Of a DNA stretch of 64,000 nucleotides, positions 24,291-35,100 are shown piece after piece. Positions within the stretch are counted from its first letter, which is position 1; every line of letters begins with the position of its first letter. The notes under the pieces are model-generated. The model had not been told where the DNA came from. It ran no database searches and saw only the letters and a program-made list of their open reading frames with translations. The DNA is from Labyrinthula sp. Ha (lineage: Eukaryota; Sar; Bigyra; Labyrinthulida; Labyrinthulaceae): the NCBI GenBank assembly GCA_015227615.1, contig JAALGZ010000005.1, positions 310,001 through 374,000 on the forward strand. The letters run 5' to 3'. A program made the translations under genes and the position numbers.

Positions 24291-24548
24291 ATGGTTAAAA
24301 CTCAAGGGGAAACCACAGACAAGTCATGGATTGAGAAGACGTTCGCTTCAGCCACGTATACGAAACCAATGAAAACTGGAGATCCCACTGCTATGCTACT
24401 TGGCAAGAAAGACTCTGCTGATTGGAACTACATGACACCAAAAGATAAGACGGCAACTGGGGCATCTATTCCAACCAAAAACCAGAACCAGAAGGTTCAA
24501 GCGAAAACTTGGTCTGCACGTGATGCAAAACAAGCACCACGTCATTAA
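24291..24548 (+). CDS. Orphan small protein, 85 aa
   Basis: The chosen start gives MVKTQGETTDKSWIEKTFAS, 85 residues, hydrophilic and basic, rich in Lys, Thr, Asp and Pro, with WNYMTPKDK in the middle and ending APRH. The frame is open upstream to 24114, but that part runs over the CCAAT box and palindrome and looks like promoter or leader, so I prefer the later ATG. I recognise no domain, signal peptide or membrane segment. Low-complexity, probably disordered. It converges on the lectin gene with 54 bp between stops, the same tight spacing as confirmed genes, which supports it being real. Confidence 0.5.
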   Translation: MVKTQGETTDKSWIEKTFASATYTKPMKTGDPTAMLLGKKDSADWNYMTPKDKTATGASIPTKNQNQKVQAKTWSARDAKQAPRH

Positions 24549-24602
24549 AAATGTGACTGCTGTGGATATTTAACGTTAATCAAATTGTAAATACTACTAC
24601 TT

Positions 24603-26222
24603 CTAAGCCCTCTCCTGGTCGAAATCACGTTTGACATTTCCGCCACCAGCATTGAATTTTTTTCTTCCTTGTGTGGCAGATCTATTCGCTGCTTCTCTTA
24701 GTTGTTCTTCCTTCTTCAGCCTATTCATCTCTGCCCTTAGCTTTTCATTCTCTGCTACAAGCTGATCCACAGTGTAATTAGAGTCCATAGCGTTATCTTG
24801 TCCACTACGTAAGTCTTCCAGGATCCTCATATTTCTTGCCAGCTTATCCTTCATTTCATCAAGAGGCGCAATCATAGGATTTGTTTGATAACTAATAGTT
24901 TTCTCGATCTCATCAACCTCTTCCTTTACTCTTCCATAATCGATATCTTCTTCATGCTCTTTCAACTTCTTTCTAAAATAATCTAATCTTCTCACCATAT
25001 AAACAGTTACAACAATCAATACTGCAATCAAACAAACTAGGAGAATAATTCCTTGCTGACTCAATCCCCCTTCATTTACCTCCTGTGTGTCGACTGCACC
25101 AGCGAAAGGCATTTCCTGTGCCAATACACCTTGTACTTCAATATTCAAATCCCATAATGCAAATATTCCCTGGGGAGTAACAAAAGTTAGTGCAATTGTA
25201 CCATCATCTTGCTTTACTGGGACTGTTGTTAAGATCTCGGGATTCTCATCAACTTGTTCTGTCAGTGTAGCAACAACATCGGAAGTAACATTTACCTGTA
25301 ATAATTCAGCATCTTCTGCAGAGAGTTGATTATTACAAGAGTCAGAGAAGACCAAAGTAAAAGTAACTTGTCGTCCAGCAGTTACAGGTTGCGCACTTTG
25401 GGCGGGGGTAATTAATCTCGTACCAGAATTCATCTGACTAAACACCAACTGTCGGATTAAAATTGTTGCAGGGTTATTTGCTGAGTTTGACGCTGTGAAT
25501 CCGAGGGTTCCGAATTTAGATCCAAGAATTTCTTCTAAGCTTGAAGTTAAATTGCCAACTAGAGTTCGGTCAGCATCCCCATTGTTCGAAAGTACTACAG
25601 AAACCTGTCCAAAATCTCCAATATCCTGTAGAAAAGCTACTTGAAGGCCTGCTATAACACCATTTGTCATGTCTAAGACATTTCTGTCAAAGGTATCACT
25701 GGCTAGAACAACTTCATCTTCTCCAGGGAGCTTGCTAAGGATTCTAACGGTATATTCTCCGCAATTGGAATCCTCAACACGATTTGCACAAGTATCTAAA
25801 CTAACTGCTAGATAGTTATCTAACCCATCTTGAAAACCTAATAACTCAGCACCTCCAGCAAACACATTTGTTGTCTTGTCGTTCTGCACTACGAAAGCGA
25901 ATCCATCTGATTCCCCAGCGTTATACTCGAAAGAGACTTCTGCCAAGAATCCATCAACAACTCTTTCTTGCTCTAGAAACCACACCTGTGACGTAACACC
26001 ATCGACATCCTCATTAACGATTTCAATATCAGTCTCCTCAATGCTGGCGAAGCGAGTTAATTTAATTTCTTCGTCGACGACAAAATCACTGAAGTCGTCT
26101 GAAACTGTGCTAATAAAAGTAGATCTGTCTCCTGTTAATACATTACATGTTTCTTGGGAGATAACAAAGGAGCTGGGTATGAACGAGAGTATTATTAATG
26201 CCTTATTCTTCGAGATTAGCAT
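24603..26222 (-). CDS. L-type-lectin-like type I membrane protein
   Basis: 539 aa, no intron. Order: signal peptide (about 1-22), legume-lectin-like beta-sandwich (about 30-265) with DGFAFVVQND, GFQDGLDNYLAVSLDTC and paired cysteines near 145 and 154, a second extracellular beta-rich segment (about 275-370), one membrane helix (about 390-411), then a charged cytosolic tail with a leucine-heptad coiled coil (about 478-515, QLVAENEKLRAEMNRLKKEE). Soluble-type lectin domains bind sugars; in ERGIC-53/VIP36 they sort glycoproteins early in the secretory pathway, but the tail here lacks a visible KKxx or FF export signal (it ends DFDQERA). The ligand and location are not known; plasma-membrane or endosomal receptor are alternatives. 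Confidence 0.75.
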   Translation of the reverse strand: MLISKNKALIILSFIPSSFVISQETCNVLTGDRSTFISTVSDDFSDFVVDEEIKLTRFASIEETDIEIVNEDVDGVTSQVWFLEQERVVDGFLAEVSFEYNAGESDGFAFVVQNDKTTNVFAGGAELLGFQDGLDNYLAVSLDTCANRVEDSNCGEYTVRILSKLPGEDEVVLASDTFDRNVLDMTNGVIAGLQVAFLQDIGDFGQVSVVLSNNGDADRTLVGNLTSSLEEILGSKFGTLGFTASNSANNPATILIRQLVFSQMNSGTRLITPAQSAQPVTAGRQVTFTLVFSDSCNNQLSAEDAELLQVNVTSDVVATLTEQVDENPEILTTVPVKQDDGTIALTFVTPQGIFALWDLNIEVQGVLAQEMPFAGAVDTQEVNEGGLSQQGIILLVCLIAVLIVVTVYMVRRLDYFRKKLKEHEEDIDYGRVKEEVDEIEKTISYQTNPMIAPLDEMKDKLARNMRILEDLRSGQDNAMDSNYTVDQLVAENEKLRAEMNRLKKEEQLREAANRSATQGRKKFNAGGGNVKRDFDQERA

Positions 26223-26366
26223 TATGCTCTTTGAGAAGTTTTGGTGATGAAGTTGTCAGTTTAAATGTAGTTTTTAGAGGAATACAGTGAGGTAACGTCG
26301 CCTTGTGTTTGGCAATTCAAAGTGAAATCAAACTGGCTCCAAGGAGGTATACCGTGTTCTGAAAAA

Positions 26367-26376
26367 TTTTGGGCAT
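26367..26376 (-). promoter_or_regulatory. TTTTGGGC octamer upstream of lectin gene
   Basis: TTTTGGGCAT on the plus strand (GCCCAAAA in gene orientation), 145 bp before the ATG at 26222. Same octamer and orientation as upstream of three other minus-strand genes. Confidence 0.4.
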
Positions 26377-26487
26377 TTAATTGATCCTTCGTAAAAGTTA
26401 TCTACTCAAAGTTTGTATTGTCTACTACACCATTATTAAATGAGGGACCTATATATCTAAACAACTCAACTTCGATTATCTATAGCT

Positions 26488-26933
26488 CAGGATAGGTTTT
26501 TATATATAAATACTTTATCAATATTTTTTCTTATTAATTGATTCTAATAATTTCCCAACCTTTTAGATTGATTATTGATAATTGGCTATTAACATTAGAT
26601 TGAGCCACATGGCCCTGCGCCAAATAGTTGAAGAATATTTTTTCATTGTTTACACGTATGAAAACCTTCAAAAAAAGGCATATAACTAGGCTGTATCCTA
26701 CCTCCGGGCTATCCCCTCAGTTACATGGCCCATTTTTCAAATTTTCATACGGGTCAAAGATGAAAGAATATTTTTCGGCTCTTTGGCACACTCTTGTGTT
26801 AATAATTAATTAGTAATCAGAATGAAATCAGCCCCATTTGATACGAATGAAAACCCCAATTCTCTTCTTGATGACCCGAATCAAACTAACTACCAAATAA
26901 TTATTGATAAGTCTTATCACATCCGGTGCATGG
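26488..26933. mobile_element. hAT-type MITE, copy D
   Basis: About 446 bp. The left end CAGGATAGGTTTTTAT and right end (reverse complement CATGCACCGGATGTGATAAG) fit the family consensus with changes. Flanks CTATAGCT and CTGCAGCG match at 5 of 8. It contains GAGCCACATGGCCC at 26602-26615 and subterminal ATAATTATTGATAA motifs. Ends are uncertain by one or two bases. Confidence 0.72.
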
Positions 26934-28382
26934 CTGCAGCGTGCATACACTGATTGTGGAAAGTACGAAGTGCTTCCATTGAGTCAATTAACGTGACTTA
27001 TAGTGATCGAATGGTTTGACACAAAGAAAACATTTATTTAATGCTCATAAGTTCTGCTGAAAGTAGCGTAAACCATAAGGTATGGTGTAACTGTCTTACC
27101 GGCAACATATTGAAGTTACAGACTACCTTCTTACTAAGGGTAGTTCGCTGGCCCTAATGTTTAAGGAGAAAAGGGGTGTATTGCTAGCAGTTAGTAGGGA
27201 TAGCTAGTTCAGACTAAGTAAACGTAAAATCGTGAACACACAAATTCTCCAGAACCCTGATTTGGATTCGTTTCTGACGTTCCTAACAAAGAGAATATAT
27301 ATTCTCCAGATTTTGTAATATTTCTCATCCTTCTGGGCAAAAATCTTTCCGCAACTCTTTGAAAACATCAGCAACAGCCAGTAAATGAGTTATTACAATT
27401 TTATGCAACCCATTTCTGTGGGCGGAATGACATTTCATTTGACTGTATAGATTTTGAATCCAATTGAGAAGTACTACTGAAAAAATATTATATTATCAGC
27501 TGATAAAGAAGCTATCTCTCAAAAAACATCGATTTATGTAATTACTGGGCGTTATCAATAACCTCTTGATGTAAAGATGAGGAAGATTAGCTTCACTGTG
27601 GTAGAGAAGGTAGGAGAACTATTTCAACTATTCTGAGGAAAACTTAATGCCCATGAGTCGGGTGTGGTTTAGGAAAGAAATTACTTTTGAAAGATTTATT
27701 CTTATGCAAGAATAATCAATAACTTCTGAAACAGGATAACTTGAAATACCCCATTAATCTGCAATTCATGCTCTCCTTAACCTTCACAAAGTGTAAAAAA
27801 ACATGGAGCATGAAATGGGTTAAACATCTTGTAATTCAGGTGCAAGATTATAAACCCAGTTTTTTATTTCAAATAAATCAAAGTAGTTTCTCAAGTGCAG
27901 AAAATAAGTTTAGTATAGAATAAGACCATATACTATGAAACATGGTAATACCCTTTTTCAAAACATTCAAATAAAAGATTTTCATAGTACCATAGCAGTT
28001 ATAATCTTGTCTGTAACATCACTTCTACCGAATCTAGATATAGAATAAATTTTGAAATCTATCTTTTAATGGAAAACCCCAGTAATACTTTCTTGCCCTG
28101 ATCTTTATCCTTGATTTCTACTTAAATCACTTTGCACATCATAAGTCACGTTCAACAAAAACTTTATTCTTTAACAAAACCAAATTTGAGGTTCAAAGAC
28201 ATTTTCTCCTTATCTAATGAGATAGGTAAAGCTAATATTTGCAGCGAGTCTATCTCTGAGAATACTATTCTAATGGTAAAGTAATATTACAGAATTCATG
28301 TTCTTTTCTTTATCAAGTGAGACAAGAAAACCTTATAGGTGTACTTTACTGTACTTCATCTCGGAAATGTCTTATAAGTAAT
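26934..28382. other. Gene-free stretch
   Basis: No conserved gene or repeat recognised. Confidence 0.5.
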
Positions 28383-28392
28383 TTTGGGTAAA
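28383..28392 (+). promoter_or_regulatory. TTTTGGGTAA variant upstream of amidotransferase-like gene
   Basis: One base from the TTTTGGGC octamer, ending 6 bp before the ATG at 28399. Likely leader or core-promoter sequence; inferred. Confidence 0.25.
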
Positions 28393-28398
28393 CTGTAG

Positions 28399-29115
28399 AT
28401 GAGGAAAAAAATAGCAGTGCTTCAAACATGTTCAAGTGACGAGTATGGAAATCTTTCAGTTCAGATGCTCACTGACTTCTTAGAAGGAAACATAATAAAT
28501 ACAGAAGGCCATGTTTTAAATGTACCCAATTTTGAGCTAAAGGCTTTCAACGTCTTGGATGATCAATATCCTCAAGAGGAAGAACTTTATAGTGCAGTTG
28601 TTATTATGGGAAGTTTCAGCTCTGCTACTGAAGATCACCCTTGGATACAAAAACTTATGTCATTTATCCAAGAGTGGGTTTCCTCTGATAATAAACTACT
28701 CGGAATTTGTTTTGGTCATCAGATTGTGACCCGCGCTTTAGGAGGAAGAGTATATACTAAGGACAAGTCATTCTACGGAAAGAAAACAACAAAAATCATT
28801 GGGCTGGGTGAAACCTTTGAAATTCTTTATAGTCATAATGACGCTGTGATTTTACCCAAGTTAGAAGGGATTGAGGGAAATGCCGATATGTTTTCTCTAA
28901 AGAAAAAAGACTTAACTAAAGTGCTTTGTTTTCAAGGTCATCCAGAATACATGACACCTTTTGGTGTGAAAAGTGTACAATTGCAAATAAAACTTCTAGA
29001 AAAGGATAGTAAAGTTGATAAAGCGGAGACTTTTAAACGTGGTCTGAATGAAATGAAAGTGACAGATACTCTAGAGATTAGAAACTATATACTAGAATTT
29101 TTGCAGACCGCTTGA
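28399..29115 (+). CDS. Class I glutamine amidotransferase-like protein (GGP1/YLR126C type)
   Basis: 238 aa, intronless. The nucleophile elbow LGICFGHQ places the catalytic Cys at 104; His181 and Glu183 are in CFQGHPEYM, completing the triad. ALGGRVY follows the elbow as in plant gamma-glutamyl peptidases (GGP1) and fungal YLR126C-like stand-alone amidotransferase domains, with no synthase partner domain fused. Such proteins cleave gamma-glutamyl bonds, for example in glutathione conjugates; the exact substrate here is not shown by the sequence. No targeting peptide, so probably cytosolic. It converges on the M16 protease with 77 bp between stops. Confidence 0.88.
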   Translation: MRKKIAVLQTCSSDEYGNLSVQMLTDFLEGNIINTEGHVLNVPNFELKAFNVLDDQYPQEEELYSAVVIMGSFSSATEDHPWIQKLMSFIQEWVSSDNKLLGICFGHQIVTRALGGRVYTKDKSFYGKKTTKIIGLGETFEILYSHNDAVILPKLEGIEGNADMFSLKKKDLTKVLCFQGHPEYMTPFGVKSVQLQIKLLEKDSKVDKAETFKRGLNEMKVTDTLEIRNYILEFLQTA

Positions 29116-29192
29116 GATCATGTGATGGAAATCTCTTGGAGTATTAACTAAACAAAATACACTTTATACAATGGTTTTATTTACAAAACTAT

Positions 29193-32100
29193 CTAAACAT
29201 ATTCTAAGGAAGCTTTTAGTGCCTGAATGTCTGTAATGGACACTTTAGTGGCAGCTGGTAGCTCATCGAAGTGGCGCTGTGAAAGGACTGAAACCATTAG
29301 TTTTCTTCTTTCGGGTGCATTAGGGAGAAAAAACTGCTTAGCAAAGGTATCTAGATCCTCCCAGGTAAACTCATTCAAGTATCGGCTTTCTTCTGCTAGA
29401 GACTTTGCATTCTGTCTTTCGTCAAGCAACCCTCGCCAGTAAAACTCGTGCTCCCTGGATAATGTGGTTACTTTAGAAAACACCTGCTCTTTTTTTCTCC
29501 GTACTGTTTCTGCTGCTTCATAAAATTTTTCTTTTAAATCAACATTATGCAACAAGTTGTCCAGCTTTTCGGACAGATCCTCCACTGAAACAGGAACAAT
29601 TGTTTCGAAACAAAATTTGAACCATATCGCAGGGTTAGCAGTTGATATCTCTGAGAAACTAGCAAAGCAGGAAAAGTTGTATCCTAGCTTTTCCTCAGTT
29701 CTAAATTTTCGGAAAAACTGCTCTTTAATCACAAGCTCATACAGCTCTGCAAGTAATGATAACCTAGACTTCTCCTCCTGAGACACCGATATCTTAAACC
29801 CAACAACTTGGCCTGATAGTGTGATTGGAGGTTCAGAAATTTGAATAATTTTTATCTCATCACCGGAAGGAATGTGTAAATGCTTGGTGGAAGTGGTACT
29901 GATAGAAGTCTCTTCTGAACGGATACTTCTGTTTTCTTCTGTTACCAAGTTTTCAACGTCTACATTTAGAGTTGGTCCCAATATAACCGTTAAACCAGAA
30001 AGAAATTCATTCATGACCTGATAGTTAAAATCTCCAGTGAAAAGAACAACAGCTCTGCTATGTTTATAGAAATGATGATGAATAAATGACTGAAAACTTG
30101 TAATACTCATGTTGGCCAAACTATTTAATTTATTGCTCTTCCTCAAAGAGAAGCCTTCTTCAGCAATATTGTGAAAACAGCGATGGGCTTCAGCAAGACA
30201 TGTTGCTGTCCGTTTTCGGCTTAGGTCATGAAAATATTCATCTTTTGCAAGCTCATAGTATCTACTTAAATCTTTCAATTTTTCAGGTTGGGTGAAGATA
30301 TACCGCAAGTAACTAAAAACTAGATCAAAAACTTTTGTGATGTTTTGAGAAAAGCCCCCAAACTTGAACCCAAAACCATCTGGAAAAGTAAACCTGGAAA
30401 TTGAAAATCCAGCATGATGAGCTCTTGATTTTTCAAAGGAAACGACTTCATCAAACATTTTCATCATAATGAGTACATGGACATCAAACTCATCTTGATC
30501 GTTGATGATCTCCTTTGTTCGAAACCTGCATTTCACATATGTCTTGGGATGATTAAAAAGATCATCTCGCTTAAAGTGCACTTCAAGATTTTCCAAGTGC
30601 GCAACAAATGGAACTTTGCACAAGACTTTATGTTCCAATCCTGAAAAATCATGTTCAACTCTTTCCAAGTTTCCCTTTGGAAGCAGACTAAAGTCTTTAA
30701 CCACAAAAGGGTTTGGTCCAGGAATTGTAAAAACAGATTCCTTTGAATAAAGCTCAGAAATACTTCTAAGATTATTTCCCTTTAGGTCCAGCTTAATAAC
30801 TTCATCCAGCTCTTCAATAATATATTGAGCTCCAATCAAAGGTTCAGTTTGGAGGTTGGGCTTTCCACTAGTTGATTGATGCATAACAAACACAACTGAT
30901 TCTTCGAACCTCGATATAATATCAAGAAGCGCATTTAAATTATAAAAGTTAATTTTTCGATTGACCCCAATGGAAAAGACAGCATCTTTATGAATATTTT
31001 CAGGTGCATTGCTGGAAAAATGAGAGCAAAGAGACTTATGCACAGAGGTGATTTTCATCTTCTTTGCCACAGCTAGGCACAATTGATCACCAAATGATCC
31101 AATGTCATCAAAGTAGTTAAACTTGGCAGACTGTAATGTTCGTACTTCCTCATAATATGACAAGAGATTCTTTTGGTTTTGTTTGACGAAATCTAAGTAC
31201 GAAAATATTATCCTCAGAATGTTGTAAATGTTCTGATTTTTAGCTATGATATCAGGAAAACAACTCATTGTTATTGTAAACAGAGATAAGCTCTGGAACT
31301 TGTTTGTAACATCAGCTGAAATGTATTTCACGAGTTTTAGTTTCTTTAGTTCAAAAAGCGCAGATCCGGGTTGATCCAGAAGAAAGAGAGTTCGAATGAA
31401 CTCAACGCTAGAAGAATTTAAGAAACCACAGCTTTTAGAGCATGTTTCAGAACAAAAAGGTGGAACTTGAAATACTATGCTCAATGAATTGGCTTCGCCT
31501 TTAGGTACTATTTTAACCATTCGACCAAGAACTCCTGAGTGGTAAGGTTTTGCTGCAAGAGTCTTTTCATATAAAGGAGACAAATTCTTATTTGGTATTG
31601 TTGAAAATCTATCTTCAATAACCTTTTTTAGCGCTGCAAAAGGCAATGTTGAAACAATAGACAGTTTCATTAAATTACTCGAATAGTATTTGTCGTAGAA
31701 ATTTTGCACTTCTTCAAGCGTCACTGGTTGAAGTGAATCTTGATTTCCGCATTCAAGTCTTTTATGTTCCTCTATTTGAGATAAAAATTTCATTGTGTTG
31801 TATAGAATATGAACATTGCTTGTTTTTGTTTTTTCAAATTCTCCGTGTATGGCAACAATCTCGCTTTGCAGATATTTCGAAGCTTTTCGAGCATCAAATC
31901 CTTGAAAAAAAGTAGAGAAAGATCTCAAACTTTCAACGAATTTTTCTGAAGGAACTTGAAAAAAATAACTTTGTTCTTCAGAAGACGTATGGCCATTAAA
32001 ATAACCACCACTAAGTCCAATGTGCTCACTAAAACCTCTAATCTCCTCATTATCCTAAAACATAAAGAGGAAACGAAACAGGTACATCTCCAGATAGAAG

Positions 32101-32334
32101 GATTAGATGCTCTAAGAGATGAGCTACGCCTTCTGTGGTATCCGAGAAACTCCCTGCGCCTACAGTTAAGTAGCAATACGATGTTGAGTTAGACTCTTTC
32201 TGGTCGAACACAATATTTTCTGAGTTTGGCCGCATAACAATAACTTCGATATCATTTAATAGCTTAAAAGAAAAATAAGTTGATGGATCACATTTTCCTT
32301 TTGTTAGTTCGAACACTTTTCTTGTTTCTGACAT
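29193..32334 (-). CDS. IDE: Insulysin-type M16 metallopeptidase
   Basis: Exons 32334-32086 and 32054-29193 give 1036 aa, close to the usual insulysin length of about 1020. The inverted zinc motif HLLEH (His72, Glu75, His76) follows GAGSFSDTTEGVA; splicing leads into LSGGYFNGHTSSEEQSYFF, the conserved substrate-strand region, and the downstream zinc-ligand region is EIVAIHGEFEK (Glu about 155). The C-terminal half holds the inactive M16 domain, with ERVEHDFSGLEHKV and TEEKLGYNFSCF matching insulysin. IDE-type enzymes form a chamber and degrade small peptides in cytosol or organelles. No clear signal or transit peptide. Divergence from insulysin in the middle is high, so nardilysin-like relatives remain possible. 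Confidence 0.93.
32055..32085 (-). other. 31-nt intron in M16 protease gene
   Basis: GTACCT...GTTTTAG; joins LILLSGD to DNEEIRGFSEHIGLSGGYFN. Retention gives a stop at the 3' splice site. Confidence 0.93.
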
Positions 32335-32388
32335 TTCTATATGTTATAGACACTTGATTATTTCGCTCTTGTTCTGAAAGAACCGGTG

Positions 32389-32453
32389 TTTTGGGCAAGT
32401 GTAGTTGTCTATTTTACCGTTTGGACGATATTCTCGGGAAATATTTTGGGCAC
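32389..32453 (-). promoter_or_regulatory. Two TTTTGGGC octamers upstream of M16 protease
   Basis: TTTTGGGCAA at 32389-32398 and TTTTGGGCAC at 32444-32453, 55 and 110 bp before the ATG, both in the same orientation (GCCCAAAA in gene sense). Confidence 0.45.
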
Positions 32454-33149
32454 TTTGATCAAAATATAACTATGAAGTAAAGTACTCTTATCACAGACTT
32501 AAATCAGTTGAAAATTGTGCAATAGGCTCGCCTGACTTGTGCTAGTTAATCAGTCATAAGCAAAATAGTATGAGTTATAGTAAATCTCCCAAAGTTATTT
32601 TGAGCAATCAGGTTTTAAACCAATAACAAGAGAATAACTCGAAGGCTCAAATCTTCCTATGTATATTCAACTTAGAATTACCTGTAGCTAATATTTCAAG
32701 CACTTGGGGGTCTAAGTTCGTGAGAAAAGACAAGCAATTAATCGTAAGCGAGTTAAAACCTATTGAAGTTAATTAAGTTAATAATCCAAGTTATATACGC
32801 AAGAATCCCATAGCCGACTAAAGGCAACAATCAGCAAGTTAGAGAACAACAGTTATATTGCTACCACCAAAGCAGCTTGAGTCTATTTGTCCTAGCCGGA
32901 AATCCATCAAAAATTAATCCTTTATTTTGATGAGCTAGATAAAAGCTCACAAACAGGGAAAAAAAAGTCGAAACTGTTTTGGTTACTAAGCCTAGCTTGT
33001 AAGGAAAAGCCAAATCTTCAGAAAATAAGGCGGAGTGTACATAGCTCACCAACTAGCATTTATATTTCGAGAAATCCAGGAGCAACTATCTACTGAACAA
33101 GCAGAGTAGATATAAAAGAACTTAGCAAGCAAAAAACACATTTGGGAAC

Positions 33150-35100
33150 GTAGAATCTGATGACCTCTCTTCAGACACATCAAAATTAAGAACCTCCATG
33201 TACTTTAACACTTTGAGATATGAAGAACTTAAAGTAGTTGATTTAGAGGTTAGTTCCTCTTAAATATATCTAAAACTAACACGAAGAGTTTTACTGGAAT
33301 AGCGGTTCCAAACCTAAGTATTTCTTGTTTGAGCGGCTACAACTCAAATGAAACTAAAAATAATATTATTTGGACTTTAATGGTTTCCCAAGAAGATATG
33401 TTATCCAAAGAAATTCTATTAGGAATTTTTAGACATCATCAACTGAGAAACCTGACGAGCTTTCAAGCATACTGCTATTATGGAGCGTATGGTAAAGAGC
33501 AACATCTATTATGAGGCCCAGAAAGTAGGTCATCTACCATTATGTATATATGGACACCCAAGCAATAAAGAAATCCACTACTGTAGGAATGATCATACTA
33601 CGAAAAATGGAGAATGATAGCACCGTAAGTGCATGACAATGAATCAGCACCAGGTTTACTAGTGTGCAGATTTCTCAAGTAAGACCAATAGGTTAATTTT
33701 CAAAACCTCTTATGCCTCACTCAAGGTTTCTTGAATTTTTCTTAAATATACCAAAATTTCTAGAAAATCTTTAAAATGAAGTTTACGGTTCTAAAGACTT
33801 ATATATTGATACCGCTGTTGACAGGAAACTGACCTTATATGAGTTCATGCGTTTGGAACATGTGGAAGATGAACTAAAGTTGTTAATGGTCGACAAGGTG
33901 CTTGGTCTTAAAATATGGTATATAGTCTGGGAAAGCTAAATTTTAGAAAAGTCTCCAAACTGGTGAAAACTGAGCTATAATGATAGCTCCCAACAAAATA
34001 GCCTCAAGAATATAGGTGTAATCATGGTATTTTAAGTAGCACTACCACTAAATACCTTGTTTGCCAGGAACGGTAATATGCGGAAATAGTATACCATAGT
34101 ATTTTTACCCAAAATGCATTGTTCATAATGAGAAGGGAATCGAGGTCCTTTAGATGACGAAGTATTGAATATTATGAAGAGTAACTGTAATTATGAGTTT
34201 GACTCTAGTATATAGCATTTAGAGAAAAGTTTCTCCAATTTGGAGAAATGTTAATTCAGAATATTTGCTAATTACCAAAAACTCCTAAAAACTATAGAAC
34301 TAGATTTGATGATCTAACTTGAGAGGAAATGGGGCGATTTAGAGAAGAATAGATCAAGATGGTCTTATCTGTACTTAAAATATATTTTAAAAGTAAGAAA
34401 AATCTTCATTTTTCTAGTGTATGACCGAATTTTAGTGCTTTGTCCTAGAGCTGACTTCTGGGCTGAAATACTCGTTACGTCAAACCGCGTCGTCAGATCA
34501 ACGGTGTTAATACAACATTGTAATAGTTAATTATTAATGAGAACATATAAGAGAGCAAGTTCCAACTAAGAAATAGTCAGGACATCTTCCAAGGATACCA
34601 AATCGCGGTTCAACTGATTCGTAATTTCTTTAATTGAATCTATTATATCCACAAAGATCTTCAATCCACATTCTCAACAAGTATTTCCTCATTCAAACTC
34701 ACCTAGAAGCTACAGAATAACCTAATCAAAACTGCGTTTTGCAAACACAAGAAATGTAACCAGAACCTGGCTTGAGAATACACATTTCATCGGGGTTCTG
34801 AATAAACTATGCAAGTGTTGCAAATATATTTGGAATAAGCTATACCGTTATCCTGGGCATGGGTTCACTAACACAAAAGTTAATTAATCAGGAAAATCAT
34901 ATTCTTCAGGGAAATGGTTAAGCCTATCGTACAAGTGCGTCTACGATTATGATGATCAACTCTATCATGTTTTCAGGACCAATACCAAATACCCTATATA
35001 TGAAGCTCGCCACCTGGGAATACGAGCTTATCATTCAAAGTTATTTGAATTGTATCAACACTATTATTTTTTCGATAAGCATCACATATAAATATCTTGT
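33150..35100 (+). mobile_element. Fossil fragments, Ty1/copia-like LTR retrotransposon
   Basis: Scattered short stretches on the plus strand resemble copia-type Pol: a GAG-pre-integrase-like end near 33440-33510, a reverse-transcriptase-like piece near 33785-33940 and integrase-like pieces near 34450 and 34930-35085. The element is heavily broken with many breaks, so it is old; no terminal repeats are recognised by eye. The order of pieces suggests more than one copy or rearrangement. Family assignment is tentative. Confidence 0.35.
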
